Source: an uncultured Thalassotalea sp. (GTDB lineage: Bacteria > Pseudomonadota > Gammaproteobacteria > Enterobacterales > Alteromonadaceae). From it: 64,000 nt of DNA. Every line of letters begins with the position of its first letter. Position 1 is the first letter of the stretch. The notes under the pieces were generated by a model. It saw only the letters and a program-made list of their open reading frames with translations, did no database searches and was not told the origin of the DNA. The stretch is from the NCBI GenBank assembly GCA_947502355.1, contig CANMZP010000007.1:75775-139774 (forward strand). The letters run 5' to 3'. Below are positions 54,859 to 62,476 of the stretch, one piece after another. The position numbers and the translations under genes were made by a program.

Positions 54859-55084
54859 CTAATCTGATTGCTTTTTCCTAGCTATAGCTCGCTCAATTGA
54901 TCTACCGAGGTTCCTTATGATTACCCGCCTAACCATACCTGTAGGGTCAATTATATTAATCGGATCATTCCCCACATAAGCATACCAGTTCATGCTATCT
55001 TCATAACCAATGGGGTCTGTTTGCAGGAACCTGCCTAACTTTGGATGATAAATCCGTGCTTTGTAGTAATATAACTCAGTGCCC
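54859..55084 (-). pseudogene. Rhs-core fragment
   Basis: It carries the conserved end of Rhs polymorphic-toxin cores: [20 protein letters not shown], then [18 protein letters not shown], and a short basic tip ([19 protein letters not shown]). Everything upstream of YYYKAR is missing, replaced at about 55085 by sequence of a different gene on the opposite strand. It is a remnant of a several-thousand-residue protein. The tip is too short to be a typical toxin. Confidence 0.75.
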
Positions 55085-55376
55085 GGCAACAATTTTTGAT
55101 ATAGATCCTGAAACATTGGTCGTTTTCGACCTTCAAGGCACAACTAAATCCATTCAAGTTCAAGGTGAAACTGTTATTTTGAGTGCTTTTGAACAGGGGT
55201 TATTTGCTTCATTGATAGTAGCTACTCTTAACAGGTTTAAGTCAGTGGAAACATTGATTTTGGAAAAAGCCCAAGAATTACTTAGCCCTGAAGTCTATAA
55301 AAAGGCTTTTCTTAAATTGGATTGGGCAGATTCAAGAAATTCATATCGTCTACGGGACACTGTTCAAAGAGTATAA
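55085..55376 (+). pseudogene. Truncated copy of the 145-aa unknown family
   Basis: From [13 protein letters not shown] to SRNSYRL the translation parallels residues 50-135 of the protein encoded at 251-688: LSAFEQG, ASLIVAT/ASLQVAA, SPEVYKKAFLK/SREVYDKVYLK. The N-terminal 50 residues are absent because the sequence joins the Rhs fragment at about 55085. The 3' end appears intact. No own start codon or ribosome binding site is evident at the junction. Confidence 0.65.
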
Positions 55377-55570
55377 AGAAGAAGCATATCGGATGGCTTA
55401 TTATTTTTATAGATAAGACCAATCTGTCACTAAATTAATAGCCATTATATTTCAGCTTCTTTGTAGCCCTTTGGTTTAAAGGGCTTCAAAGATTTAATGA
55501 CACTTTATGGTACAAAAATGACCTTTAGTCTTTTTTTGACTCCATATGGTATTAATGAAGTTTAGAAAAA

Positions 55571-55864
55571 TTATTCATTAAAAAACTCTATCAACTTGTC
55601 GGCATTATATTTTTCTCTACCCTTTGCAGTGATCTCGAACTGATAGCCTCTTTTATTCTTATCTCGGTATCTTCTCATGTAGCTACTTGCAGCTAACATT
55701 GCATAAGCTTCTCTGATTGCTTTCTCAAAAGCAGCGAAACTCATTTCTGCATAACGCTCGTGCAAAAGAGGCAAGTACGAAGATACCCGCATTGGCATAG
55801 GTGTTACGTGTACGTGTAGTAAAACATCAGTTAGATTTAGGCGACGGCCATTAATGATTTTCAT
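55571..55864 (-). CDS. Hypothetical protein, 97 aa
   Basis: No family is recognised. It is a basic, helical protein (YAEMSFAAFEKAIREAYAML) with a C-terminal block, KRGYQFEITAKGREKYNAD, that looks like the wing of a winged-helix DNA-binding domain. A small regulator is possible. It stands alone between the Rhs fragment and the conjugative operon. Confidence 0.6.
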   Translation of the reverse strand: MKIINGRRLNLTDVLLHVHVTPMPMRVSSYLPLLHERYAEMSFAAFEKAIREAYAMLAASSYMRRYRDKNKRGYQFEITAKGREKYNADKLIEFFNE

Positions 55865-56057
55865 ATTTCAAATACCTTGTTTAATGATGGCAACTAAGTC
55901 GAAGTGTTGCCGATAAAGACAATGTACAACTCATTGAGTTGCCAAACAACTAAAAACAACATAAAAAAGTACAAATAAATCAACTTTATTTCTATTGGGG
56001 TGATAGTTGGAATATGTTATAGTGGATGTATAAATAGAAGTTAAGTTGGAAAAGATA

Positions 56058-56291
56058 ATGTCTGATTTTTATAAAAATGAAAGGTTTGAATTAAATGGTA
56101 GTCCTCAATCGAGTAAACCTGAAGTGAAGAAATCTAGAGGCATATTAAAATCTTTATTGTTTTTCATGTTCCAATTTATAAAGATTTTAGGAATATTTAT
56201 ATTCAGTTTTCTTTTTGGAATGTTGCGTCAAAACAACCATTACAACGAACATGATCCTAAAAACTCTTACAGCTGGAAACATTTCAAATAA
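56058..56291 (+). CDS. Small membrane protein, 77 aa
   Basis: The ATG at 56058 is preceded by GGAAAAG. The N-terminal 35 residues are hydrophilic, followed by one strong hydrophobic segment (LLFFMFQFIKILGIFIFSFLF) and a short polar tail. Family unknown. It converges on the TraG-like gene with a shared terminator between, and may be an element accessory gene. Confidence 0.55.
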   Translation: MSDFYKNERFELNGSPQSSKPEVKKSRGILKSLLFFMFQFIKILGIFIFSFLFGMLRQNNHYNEHDPKNSYSWKHFK

Positions 56292-56295
56292 AAAC

Positions 56296-56316
56296 GAGGC
56301 AGGTATTACCTGCCTC
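56296..56316. terminator. Terminator at the end of the transfer operon
   Basis: GAGGCAGGTA-T-TACCTGCCTC is a perfect ten-pair palindrome. On the minus strand it runs into GTTTTTATTT, and on the plus strand into TTT. It serves the TraG-like gene and probably the convergent small gene. Confidence 0.88.
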
Positions 56317-56328
56317 TTTCATTAATGC

Positions 56329-58011
56329 TTAATTTAAATATCCGCTAATCTTTGGCGCTCTTGCTGAAGCTTTTGCAGCTTTAGCGGTTGCTCCCGCAGC
56401 TGACTTCCCGGCAGACACCGCTGCAGAACCGCCTTTTTGAGCTGCAGTAGAAGCACTCCTTGCTTGGTTAGCCATAGCCTGTCCCATACCTGATGCCATG
56501 AAACCAACAGTTCCAAGTAATGCGTACCACATTACAGGGAGCATCAAATAAGAGTAATTTATAGCAGTATGGATAATCCCATAAACTGTCCTATTATTCG
56601 CATTTAATAAGGTGTAACTTGAACCCATTAAAGACCAACTTATGCCATCTAGCCAATCACAGATAGCAAAAATTACACCAGTGAATTCCAATCCGAAGAT
56701 TGTAACAGTCAACATTCCAACCGTTTTTAAAGAATAATTTGATAGCAATATAAGAATTGGTGCTACAGCGAAAACTAAACATTGAACCATAGCTATTGCT
56801 GGCATGGCCAACATTTTTGCGAATATAACATCTATTAGGCTGTAACCATAACTACCCAACAAGCCGACGTGTTTTGCAACATCTACAACATCACCAAGAA
56901 TTTTATAATCCATTCTTTCATAATCGTCCTTTACTTTTTCTTCTGTTGTCATGAAGTCCCACTTATCATGACCATCACCAATGAACGTAAGCCTTTTTAA
57001 TATTACATTTAAGCCTCGATTTTCATCTGCTTTTTCACCACCAAAATATTTGGCATTTACATTCTTCAAAGTATCCCAGGCGTTATCAAAAAGATCTGAA
57101 TTTAATTCAGCTATTTCAGATTCAAAGTCCTTTTCAGTAATCTTAGCCAAGACTTGGAATCCAACCTGACAACTTGGTGTAGAAAAACCTTTTTTAAATT
57201 TATCCTGATCTAAATTTGGGTTATAGGGCCAAGTCGCAGATATAAATGGCCTTACTATTCTTTCCCAATACTCAGGATCAAAAGTCATAGACCTAAAGCG
57301 GTACTTGCCATCAACTAAATTTGTAAATGTATCTGCTCCTACCCAATATTCTTCAGTATCATCAACATCTAATGTGTTATTAGCGAGAAAAATGTTCTTC
57401 ACCGATGGTAAGTAACATTGCTTAACGAAGTTATCAAAATACAGGTCAGAATCTGGCTCTTTTTGTTTTATCTCGCCAGTTCTTAAAATTATTGAAGCAA
57501 TATCTTCATTACAGGGCATTGAACTAACCACAGCATTAGTAGCTTTGGATGATAAATTTTGAGTGAACTGTAGCCAAAGTGGTGGTGTTGGCCTCACACC
57601 ATTTACGGATACCATCAACCCGCTATACATTTCGTCAACTTTCTCAGCATTAATTAGGTTTTTTACTGGAGAAAAATGAATGAATTCATTAGTTCCCAAT
57701 GGGTCATAAGCATTACAGGTATAATTGTTGTATCGAACTGCACTAGTTTCAAAAGGCTCACCATTGGGTATCAAACAAAAGATCATCACTACAAATATTC
57801 TGATTAACCCAACTTCGATGTATCTCAGTGCCATCGAACCACGATCACCTTCATCATCACCGCCTTGGTATGCCTTAGACACAGAACTGACTATTAATAC
57901 CAACAAAGGCACATAGGCCAAGCCAGTTAAAACCATTAAATCCCAAATGCGATTATTCAGGAAGAAGCCTAAAAGCATCGTATATACTTCAAATGGGTCA
58001 TTTACTACCAT
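56329..58011 (-). CDS. TraG-like conjugative transfer membrane protein (GI-type ICE), 560 aa
   Basis: This inner-membrane protein has several hydrophobic segments at both ends: WDLMVLTGLAYVPLLVLIVSS, a central MLAMPAIAMVQCLVFAVAPILILL region and SYLMLPVMWYALLGTVGFMASGMGQAM. A periplasmic stretch lies between, and the tail is Ala/Lys-rich. Architecture and position match the TraG-N-terminal-domain proteins that follow PFL_4711 in PFGI-1-type conjugative elements, where they act in mating-pair stabilisation. It overlaps the preceding gene by seven bases. Confidence 0.8.
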   Translation of the reverse strand: MVVNDPFEVYTMLLGFFLNNRIWDLMVLTGLAYVPLLVLIVSSVSKAYQGGDDEGDRGSMALRYIEVGLIRIFVVMIFCLIPNGEPFETSAVRYNNYTCNAYDPLGTNEFIHFSPVKNLINAEKVDEMYSGLMVSVNGVRPTPPLWLQFTQNLSSKATNAVVSSMPCNEDIASIILRTGEIKQKEPDSDLYFDNFVKQCYLPSVKNIFLANNTLDVDDTEEYWVGADTFTNLVDGKYRFRSMTFDPEYWERIVRPFISATWPYNPNLDQDKFKKGFSTPSCQVGFQVLAKITEKDFESEIAELNSDLFDNAWDTLKNVNAKYFGGEKADENRGLNVILKRLTFIGDGHDKWDFMTTEEKVKDDYERMDYKILGDVVDVAKHVGLLGSYGYSLIDVIFAKMLAMPAIAMVQCLVFAVAPILILLSNYSLKTVGMLTVTIFGLEFTGVIFAICDWLDGISWSLMGSSYTLLNANNRTVYGIIHTAINYSYLMLPVMWYALLGTVGFMASGMGQAMANQARSASTAAQKGGSAAVSAGKSAAGATAKAAKASARAPKISGYLN

Positions 58012-58334
58012 GTTAGCCCCCTATATCCGATTAATGTTTCGACGGCCAAGAAACAAAGCCCTAAACGGATAATTATCCCTTTAACACGTTTTTCTTTGTT
58101 AGCATCCAATTTAATTTTGTGATCACCATTAAATTGGTATCTGAAGTAAAACGGTAAGCCAGTTAGCACAACGATATAAAGCAAGAACCTAAATGATGTC
58201 ATTATCAGTTGGAAGTTTGGAGCCTCAAGGAATAAAAGGTTCACCACAAAAACTAGGACCAAAATTGATGTAAAGCTTAAAAGTAATTTGCTCATTTTTA
58301 ATGAGTTTAAAGCGAAGTTTCTTACCATTCCCAT
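58005..58334 (-). CDS. Small ICE membrane protein, 109 aa
   Basis: It has two or three hydrophobic segments (SKLLLSFTSILVLVFVVNLLF, FLLYIVVLTGLPFYF, and a weaker C-terminal one). The ATG overlaps the PFL_4711 stop by one base and the stop overlaps the TraG-like start, so it is tightly coupled to the transfer operon. No named family is assigned; similar small membrane genes occupy this slot in related elements. Confidence 0.65.
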   Translation of the reverse strand: MGMVRNFALNSLKMSKLLLSFTSILVLVFVVNLLFLEAPNFQLIMTSFRFLLYIVVLTGLPFYFRYQFNGDHKIKLDANKEKRVKGIIIRLGLCFLAVETLIGYRGLTW

Positions 58335-59701
58335 TACTTAATAACCCCCTTTACAGGGCTTACAACTAAGCCTTGGCGCTCTGATTCTAACGCTCGTTTA
58401 TAAAGTTCTTCACCTACATTGGTGGCGTACTGCTGCTTGATCCGGTATTCGGTTTCCAGGAGCTCGATTTCCTTATCCAACTCAGCAATTTTATCTTCTG
58501 CCGTACTTCTGACGAATTCTGCTTTGAAGATAGAAGTTTCTTTTGAACCAAGTTTTATAATTCTTCGGGCGGTAAACACTTTGTCGATAGTATGAGAAAA
58601 AGCATATTGATTCGCCAGCTGCTCTACAAACATTTGTTGTGGGGCAGGACTCATAGATTTAAGCTCTTTAAGCATTCCTACCGTCATAAATGATGAAGTT
58701 ATTGTTGAGTTGAAAGCTTCAATATCTCGAATGGTGAAATTCTCTGATGTTGTTCCTTCCATTAAATCTAAGAGCTCACGAATATCTTCTTCATACTCAT
58801 TTTGCTTTTCAATCATAACGGCGTGGAGGCCAACGCCTTTCAAATGATTGAACGGGTTTTCGCCGTTGTCTGTTGAGATTTCAGTTTCCCCAACAATCTT
58901 ATTTACATATTCCGTAACGGATTCTGGAGAATCAAAATACCTAGTAAATGGGTGCTTTCGTTTAACTTCATCAGTAACAGTAATTGGATTTTTATTAGCA
59001 ACATCAATATCCGTTCCTGCAGCCACTTTTCTTTCGACCGCAGTATTAAAACCGGCAGTTGCAGCACTTTCCACGACCTTGGCCTTTGGTTGGTCTTTGC
59101 CACCTACCATTTGACCTAAAAGCTCAAAGCCTTTCTTGCCGGAGTCCCAAACGAAGTCGTTCATATCACCTATATCCAAGGAATGATTATCTTCATAAAC
59201 CTGGGCTACACGCTTTTCAAATTCCTTACCGACAGCTAATTTATCTACCCAGCCATCAGGGGCCGAGTCCAATAAGGTATTTTGAATGGCTTCGCACACC
59301 CGGGTATCATTTTCATAAATACCACGAGCCTCGATAACACCGTTCATTAGGATTTCATATAAATCAGGATTTGCCCGTTGCAATGCCAGGGCAATTAAAC
59401 TCGCAGGGTCAAAAGCATTCTTAGCTTGAGTAACCCAATTATCCAGCATTCTTTGAAGGTCTTGTTTGGATAATGTACTTGCAATAGAGAAGTCCATATC
59501 AAAATCGCCACAGCTACCGCCCTGATTCCAAGCCACACCTACTCGATGGTATTCAGGATAAGACGAAAAAGGACGTTCTTTCTCAATGTTCAACTTGTAG
59601 TTTTTTAATGCCCTGGACAGCGATACTTCAGGTGAAGTACCGTCGGCATTGGCAACAAAAGGTAGTGCTGCCAGAAAGAGCGGTAACGCGATTTTTTTCA
59701 T
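58334..59701 (-). CDS. Integrating conjugative element protein, PFL_4711 family (TIGR03755)
   Basis: It is exported, with a signal peptide LPLFLAALPFVANA. The conserved start of the family is clear: VGVAWNQGGSCGDFDMDFSI, with LQRMLDNWVTQAKNAFDPASL and RANPDLYEILMNGVIEARG. A long helical C-terminal half includes coiled coil (KIAELDKEIELLETEYRIK). Family members are part of the GI-type type IV secretion apparatus, probably in the periplasm. Its ribosome binding site lies inside the 3' arm of a hairpin that also resembles a terminator. Confidence 0.88.
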   Translation of the reverse strand: MKKIALPLFLAALPFVANADGTSPEVSLSRALKNYKLNIEKERPFSSYPEYHRVGVAWNQGGSCGDFDMDFSIASTLSKQDLQRMLDNWVTQAKNAFDPASLIALALQRANPDLYEILMNGVIEARGIYENDTRVCEAIQNTLLDSAPDGWVDKLAVGKEFEKRVAQVYEDNHSLDIGDMNDFVWDSGKKGFELLGQMVGGKDQPKAKVVESAATAGFNTAVERKVAAGTDIDVANKNPITVTDEVKRKHPFTRYFDSPESVTEYVNKIVGETEISTDNGENPFNHLKGVGLHAVMIEKQNEYEEDIRELLDLMEGTTSENFTIRDIEAFNSTITSSFMTVGMLKELKSMSPAPQQMFVEQLANQYAFSHTIDKVFTARRIIKLGSKETSIFKAEFVRSTAEDKIAELDKEIELLETEYRIKQQYATNVGEELYKRALESERQGLVVSPVKGVIK

Positions 59702-59705
59702 AAAA

Positions 59706-59736
59706 AAACTCTCAATTTAAAGTTAATTGAGAGTTT
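59706..59736 (-). terminator. Terminator or RBS-sequestering hairpin before PFL_4711
   Basis: On the minus strand AAACTCTCAATT and AATTGAGAGTTT form a 12-pair stem with a seven-base loop. The T-run reaches the ATG of PFL_4711 directly. The GAGAG that would serve as ribosome binding site is within the stem. It would stop the upstream cassette transcript or limit translation of PFL_4711. Confidence 0.8.
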
Positions 59737-59772
59737 AAATAATATGCTTAATTGGTTGGGTTTATAGCGGTT

Positions 59773-60516
59773 TTATAGCGTTCTTTGTTTAACAAGCTTT
59801 TTTTCAATCGCGTTCTCAACCGCATCAGGTAAGGCGCTCAACAAATCAACATTGCAGGATTTTTCGATATGGTCAACAGTAAAGGTATGCTTATCAATAT
59901 CCTTTGTATATAAAGCCTGGTGCGGTGTAAAAAACGCTATCGCTTTAGATTTACTCGGAATATACACCACCTTCCAATAAGCATTAGGTACAGGCACTTT
60001 ACTAGCCCCAATGGTTTCTGGAACTTCTGGATATAATGGCCCGGCAAAAACGTAAACCAGTCCATATTTATTTGCCCACTTGCGCTCTCTATTCTCAAGC
60101 CCCTTCCAAATGGCTGTATTGTGAGATGGTAATTGAGGTGTCATGTTGGACATTAAAAAAGTTTCTGAATTAGCCTTAATCGTCACATCAATCGATTCAG
60201 AATTGGCCAAATGGCCCATATGATAAATTGGTTCTTCGTAGTCTTCTACCAGCGTCCTAAATTTAGCTGGTATCGATGGATCTAACCTAAAATCATCCTG
60301 CCTTTCAACACCTTCCCCAACTTGCTTTTCTAAACGATAAGCCACCCAATCAGCTGATTTGATTTTATAGTTATACCCAATAGCATAACCTTCAAGACAA
60401 TTAATTTGGTCACTTTGACCAGGAACGCCAAGTTCAAGATGTTCGCAAGCGTTAGCTTGAATAAATGCACCGGAAAGTAATAAGCCAAGTGCGATTGTTA
60501 TTTTTTTTATGTTCAT
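59773..60516 (-). CDS. Secreted DNA/RNA non-specific endonuclease (EndoG/NucA-like), 247 aa
   Basis: It has a signal peptide (ALGLLLSGAFIQANA) followed by a beta-beta-alpha-metal nuclease domain: GYAIGYNYKIKSADWVAYRL, DDFRLDPSIP, then YHMGHLANSE with the catalytic His. SNMTPQLPSHNTAIWKGLE supplies the metal-binding Asn, and VYVFAGPLY follows. The usual DRGH motif reads HMGH, so Arg and Asp are replaced. It lies 19 bases after the UmuD'-like pseudogene and is probably on the same SOS-controlled transcript. It may act in the periplasm on incoming or outgoing DNA, or be released as a nuclease. Confidence 0.8.
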   Translation of the reverse strand: MNIKKITIALGLLLSGAFIQANACEHLELGVPGQSDQINCLEGYAIGYNYKIKSADWVAYRLEKQVGEGVERQDDFRLDPSIPAKFRTLVEDYEEPIYHMGHLANSESIDVTIKANSETFLMSNMTPQLPSHNTAIWKGLENRERKWANKYGLVYVFAGPLYPEVPETIGASKVPVPNAYWKVVYIPSKSKAIAFFTPHQALYTKDIDKHTFTVDHIEKSCNVDLLSALPDAVENAIEKKLVKQRTL

Positions 60517-60535
60517 AAATCTGCTTCTATCCCTT

Positions 60536-60884
60536 TCAATTCCTTAAATATCCTAATAGAACGGGTAACACCCCCTGTATTTGAAAGTCTGAATCTTCGT
60601 TAATGTGTATTACTGGAGAGTGTGGCGATACGATTGCATTCCTCTGTTTATCCAGAATTGCCACAAAAGATTCACCATCCAACTTGAATGTCATTGTGTT
60701 GCGCATCTGCAGCAATATCCACAATCAGCAAATCTCCGTCATGGATACCCCTTGCTTCCAGGTCATTCCCCTGTGCGTAGTGAAGTTGAATAGTTGTCTT
60801 TGATTCAATTAATAAGTCATCTAGACACAAAGTAACACTCTGGTAGTCAGTTGCTGGTGACTCAAATTGTGATGCCCAAGCCAC
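60536..60884 (-). pseudogene. UmuD'-like SOS protein with one frameshift
   Basis: From the GTG at 60884 the translation begins MAWASQFESPATDYQSV, matching UmuD from its self-cleavage point onward, then GIHDGDLLIVDIAADAQHNDI. Reading then shifts by one base near 60690 into KLDGESFVAIL and VIHINEDSDFQIQGV. The catalytic Ser of UmuD (GDSM) is Asp here (GNDL), and the catalytic Lys is Ala. With the shift repaired, the protein is about 115 residues, the size of UmuD'. A consensus LexA box lies just upstream. No umuC gene is present. Confidence 0.78.
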
Positions 60885-60894
60885 AAAAAAATCC

Positions 60895-60939
60895 CACTGT
60901 ACTTTTGCACAGTATAAACTTTTAAAGCATAAATACCAA
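60895..60939 (-). promoter_or_regulatory. SOS promoter: LexA box overlapping the -10
   Basis: On the minus strand TTGGTA (60934-60939) and TATACT (60911-60916) are 17 bases apart. The LexA box TACTGT-gcaaaagt-ACAGTG (60895-60914) overlaps the -10 and keeps the full CTGT-N8-ACAG core. It reads into the UmuD'-like gene and EndoG gene. Confidence 0.85.
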
Positions 60940-60975
60940 TCATTCGATTGTGAGGGTTGAGAATGTTTCCCTAAC

Positions 60976-61818
60976 TTATTTTTTATCGGCGTCCCGCTTG
61001 GGAAACGACTTTTGCAACATCCTTCCAAAGCTTGAAAAAACCCCGCCCATCGCAATTTTAGCCGCTCGCTCTCTTTCTTTTCTTCTCCTAATTTCCTCTG
61101 CTTTTCTAAAGTCCTCTCGTTCTTTTTCAGAACGATAAGAATTAGGATTCAAAGAACCAACCCAAACCATGGCTGAAGTTTCGTCAGATGGTTTTAGCAC
61201 CGCCATCGGCTTGTAGGATTTATTTGACTGAATTTCAGAATAGGCCGAAGCATCAGGGCATTCACCATTTTGGGCATTAAGGAAAGAAGGTGATTTAAAT
61301 CCATCAATATATTTTTCACCAGGTAAATAATCCCCTTCAGAAATTTCATCAAACGGAAAGTATGACTCAACAGGTTCAAATGCTTGAACATTATTATTGA
61401 TATCATATTCTTCGGAAATCCCTAATAAACCAAACCATGTTTGCTCATAAATACTCACAAAGGGTACAGAAATATTTTCGTAGATTGAGTTGCTTCTAAC
61501 ATCTTTGAAGGTAACGACACCATCAATTCTATAGTTATCAAACCAGCCAACATGATCAATCCCTATCACCTGTATGCACTGAGCTACAAAACCGTACTTG
61601 ATATAAGGAAGGAATAGAGCTGGTTTGTCCCTGTTAAGCTGGTCGAACATACCAAGATTGGCATCATTCAGCGTATGATTTACCCAAACTGACCGCAAAT
61701 AAGATTCATCGTACTTTTCTAATTCGGTATCAACTAAAACCCATTTTAGAGTGTATACGGCAAGTAAAGACGTTATGCCAACTTTGAAAAAATACTTATA
61801 AAAGAACATATTTACCAC
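60976..61818 (-). CDS. Unknown membrane-anchored protein, 280 aa
   Basis: One N-terminal hydrophobic segment (VGITSLLAVYTLKWVLV) anchors a large external domain. The end is basic and helical (RKAEEIRRRKERERAAK), followed by a possible amphipathic segment. Family unknown. It overlaps the preceding 172-aa gene by 23 bases. Both lie between PFL_4710 and PFL_4711, genes that are usually adjacent in related elements, so they belong to an inserted cassette. Confidence 0.62.
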   Translation of the reverse strand: MVNMFFYKYFFKVGITSLLAVYTLKWVLVDTELEKYDESYLRSVWVNHTLNDANLGMFDQLNRDKPALFLPYIKYGFVAQCIQVIGIDHVGWFDNYRIDGVVTFKDVRSNSIYENISVPFVSIYEQTWFGLLGISEEYDINNNVQAFEPVESYFPFDEISEGDYLPGEKYIDGFKSPSFLNAQNGECPDASAYSEIQSNKSYKPMAVLKPSDETSAMVWVGSLNPNSYRSEKEREDFRKAEEIRRRKERERAAKIAMGGVFSSFGRMLQKSFPKRDADKK

Positions 61819-62314
61819 TCCTTGAAACTTTAAAAACTTCTTCCGATGGATCGAAACCTATATCCTCCATCCTAAGCGTATTTAGGTTTCGCATTAACTG
61901 GCCCCTTTCCACCCCTAATACAAATGATTTATCTGCAGGCATTTCTTTTTCATCAACAAATAAAACTTCTGACTTGGAAATTTTTGTCATGTTGTAAGTC
62001 ATTATATCTCCAAGTCTGTTCCAGAAAATGGCCTTACCTTTAAACAAGATCGACTCACCATTACTAAATACAAACTGGCTTCTGTGATTGATATAAACTT
62101 CTTCGAATTTTTCAGAGTCCTTTGAATCGATAAAGGTAGTAACCGATTGACCTTCCCTGGTAATTAGCCTGTACCGGCTTTCTTTGTCAGAAAGGATAAC
62201 CATTGGCTTTGAAGCTTTATCATCAAAAAAAGTTGGACTGAAGGATGTTTTATAATTGCCACTCGCAGCAATCCAGATTGCGCAGAACGCCAAGAGAAGA
62301 ATGATTTTTTTCAT
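61796..62314 (-). CDS. Unknown exported protein, 172 aa
   Basis: It has a signal peptide or anchor (IILLLAFCAIWIAASG) followed by a beta-rich domain (VILSDKESRYRLITREGQS, VFSNGESILFKGKAIFWN). Family unknown. It is the first gene of the cassette between PFL_4710 and PFL_4711. A palindrome TATCAAATTGATA lies 28 bases before its start. A role in surface or entry exclusion is possible from the location only. Confidence 0.6.
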   Translation of the reverse strand: MKKIILLLAFCAIWIAASGNYKTSFSPTFFDDKASKPMVILSDKESRYRLITREGQSVTTFIDSKDSEKFEEVYINHRSQFVFSNGESILFKGKAIFWNRLGDIMTYNMTKISKSEVLFVDEKEMPADKSFVLGVERGQLMRNLNTLRMEDIGFDPSEEVFKVSRSGKYVLL

Positions 62315-62341
62315 TGATTATTCCTAATAACTTTAATGACC

Positions 62342-62354
62342 TATCAAATTGATA
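62342..62354. promoter_or_regulatory. Palindrome upstream of the 172-aa gene
   Basis: TATCAAATTGATA is a perfect 13-bp palindrome, located between a putative terminator and the cassette's first gene. It could be an operator. Confidence 0.35.
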
Positions 62355-62390
62355 AGCCAATAATACATTTCCTATTAAGCCCTGCAGAAA

Positions 62391-62414
62391 AAGGCCACCC
62401 TACGGCAGCCCTTT
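62391..62414 (-). terminator. Probable terminator after PFL_4710
   Basis: On the minus strand an imperfect GC-rich hairpin (AAGGGCTGCC / GGTGGCCTT, with G-T pairs) is followed by five T's, 63 bases after the PFL_4710 stop. It would separate the transfer genes from the cassette. Confidence 0.5.
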
Positions 62415-62476
62415 AAAAATGCAGTGTTTTATATTCATTCACTAGATTGCTAAGGATGAAGATTGGATTTTTATTT

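Noticed and set aside
55041-55096. N-terminal extension of the right-hand paralog, starting MDDKSV
   Set aside because: This part is the antisense of the Rhs fragment; similarity to the 251-688 protein begins only after about 55085.
60884-61055. Longer UmuD-like reading starting at 61055
   Set aside because: It would overlap the preceding 280-aa gene and cross the LexA box and promoter; the GTG at 60884, just after the promoter, gives the expected UmuD' length.
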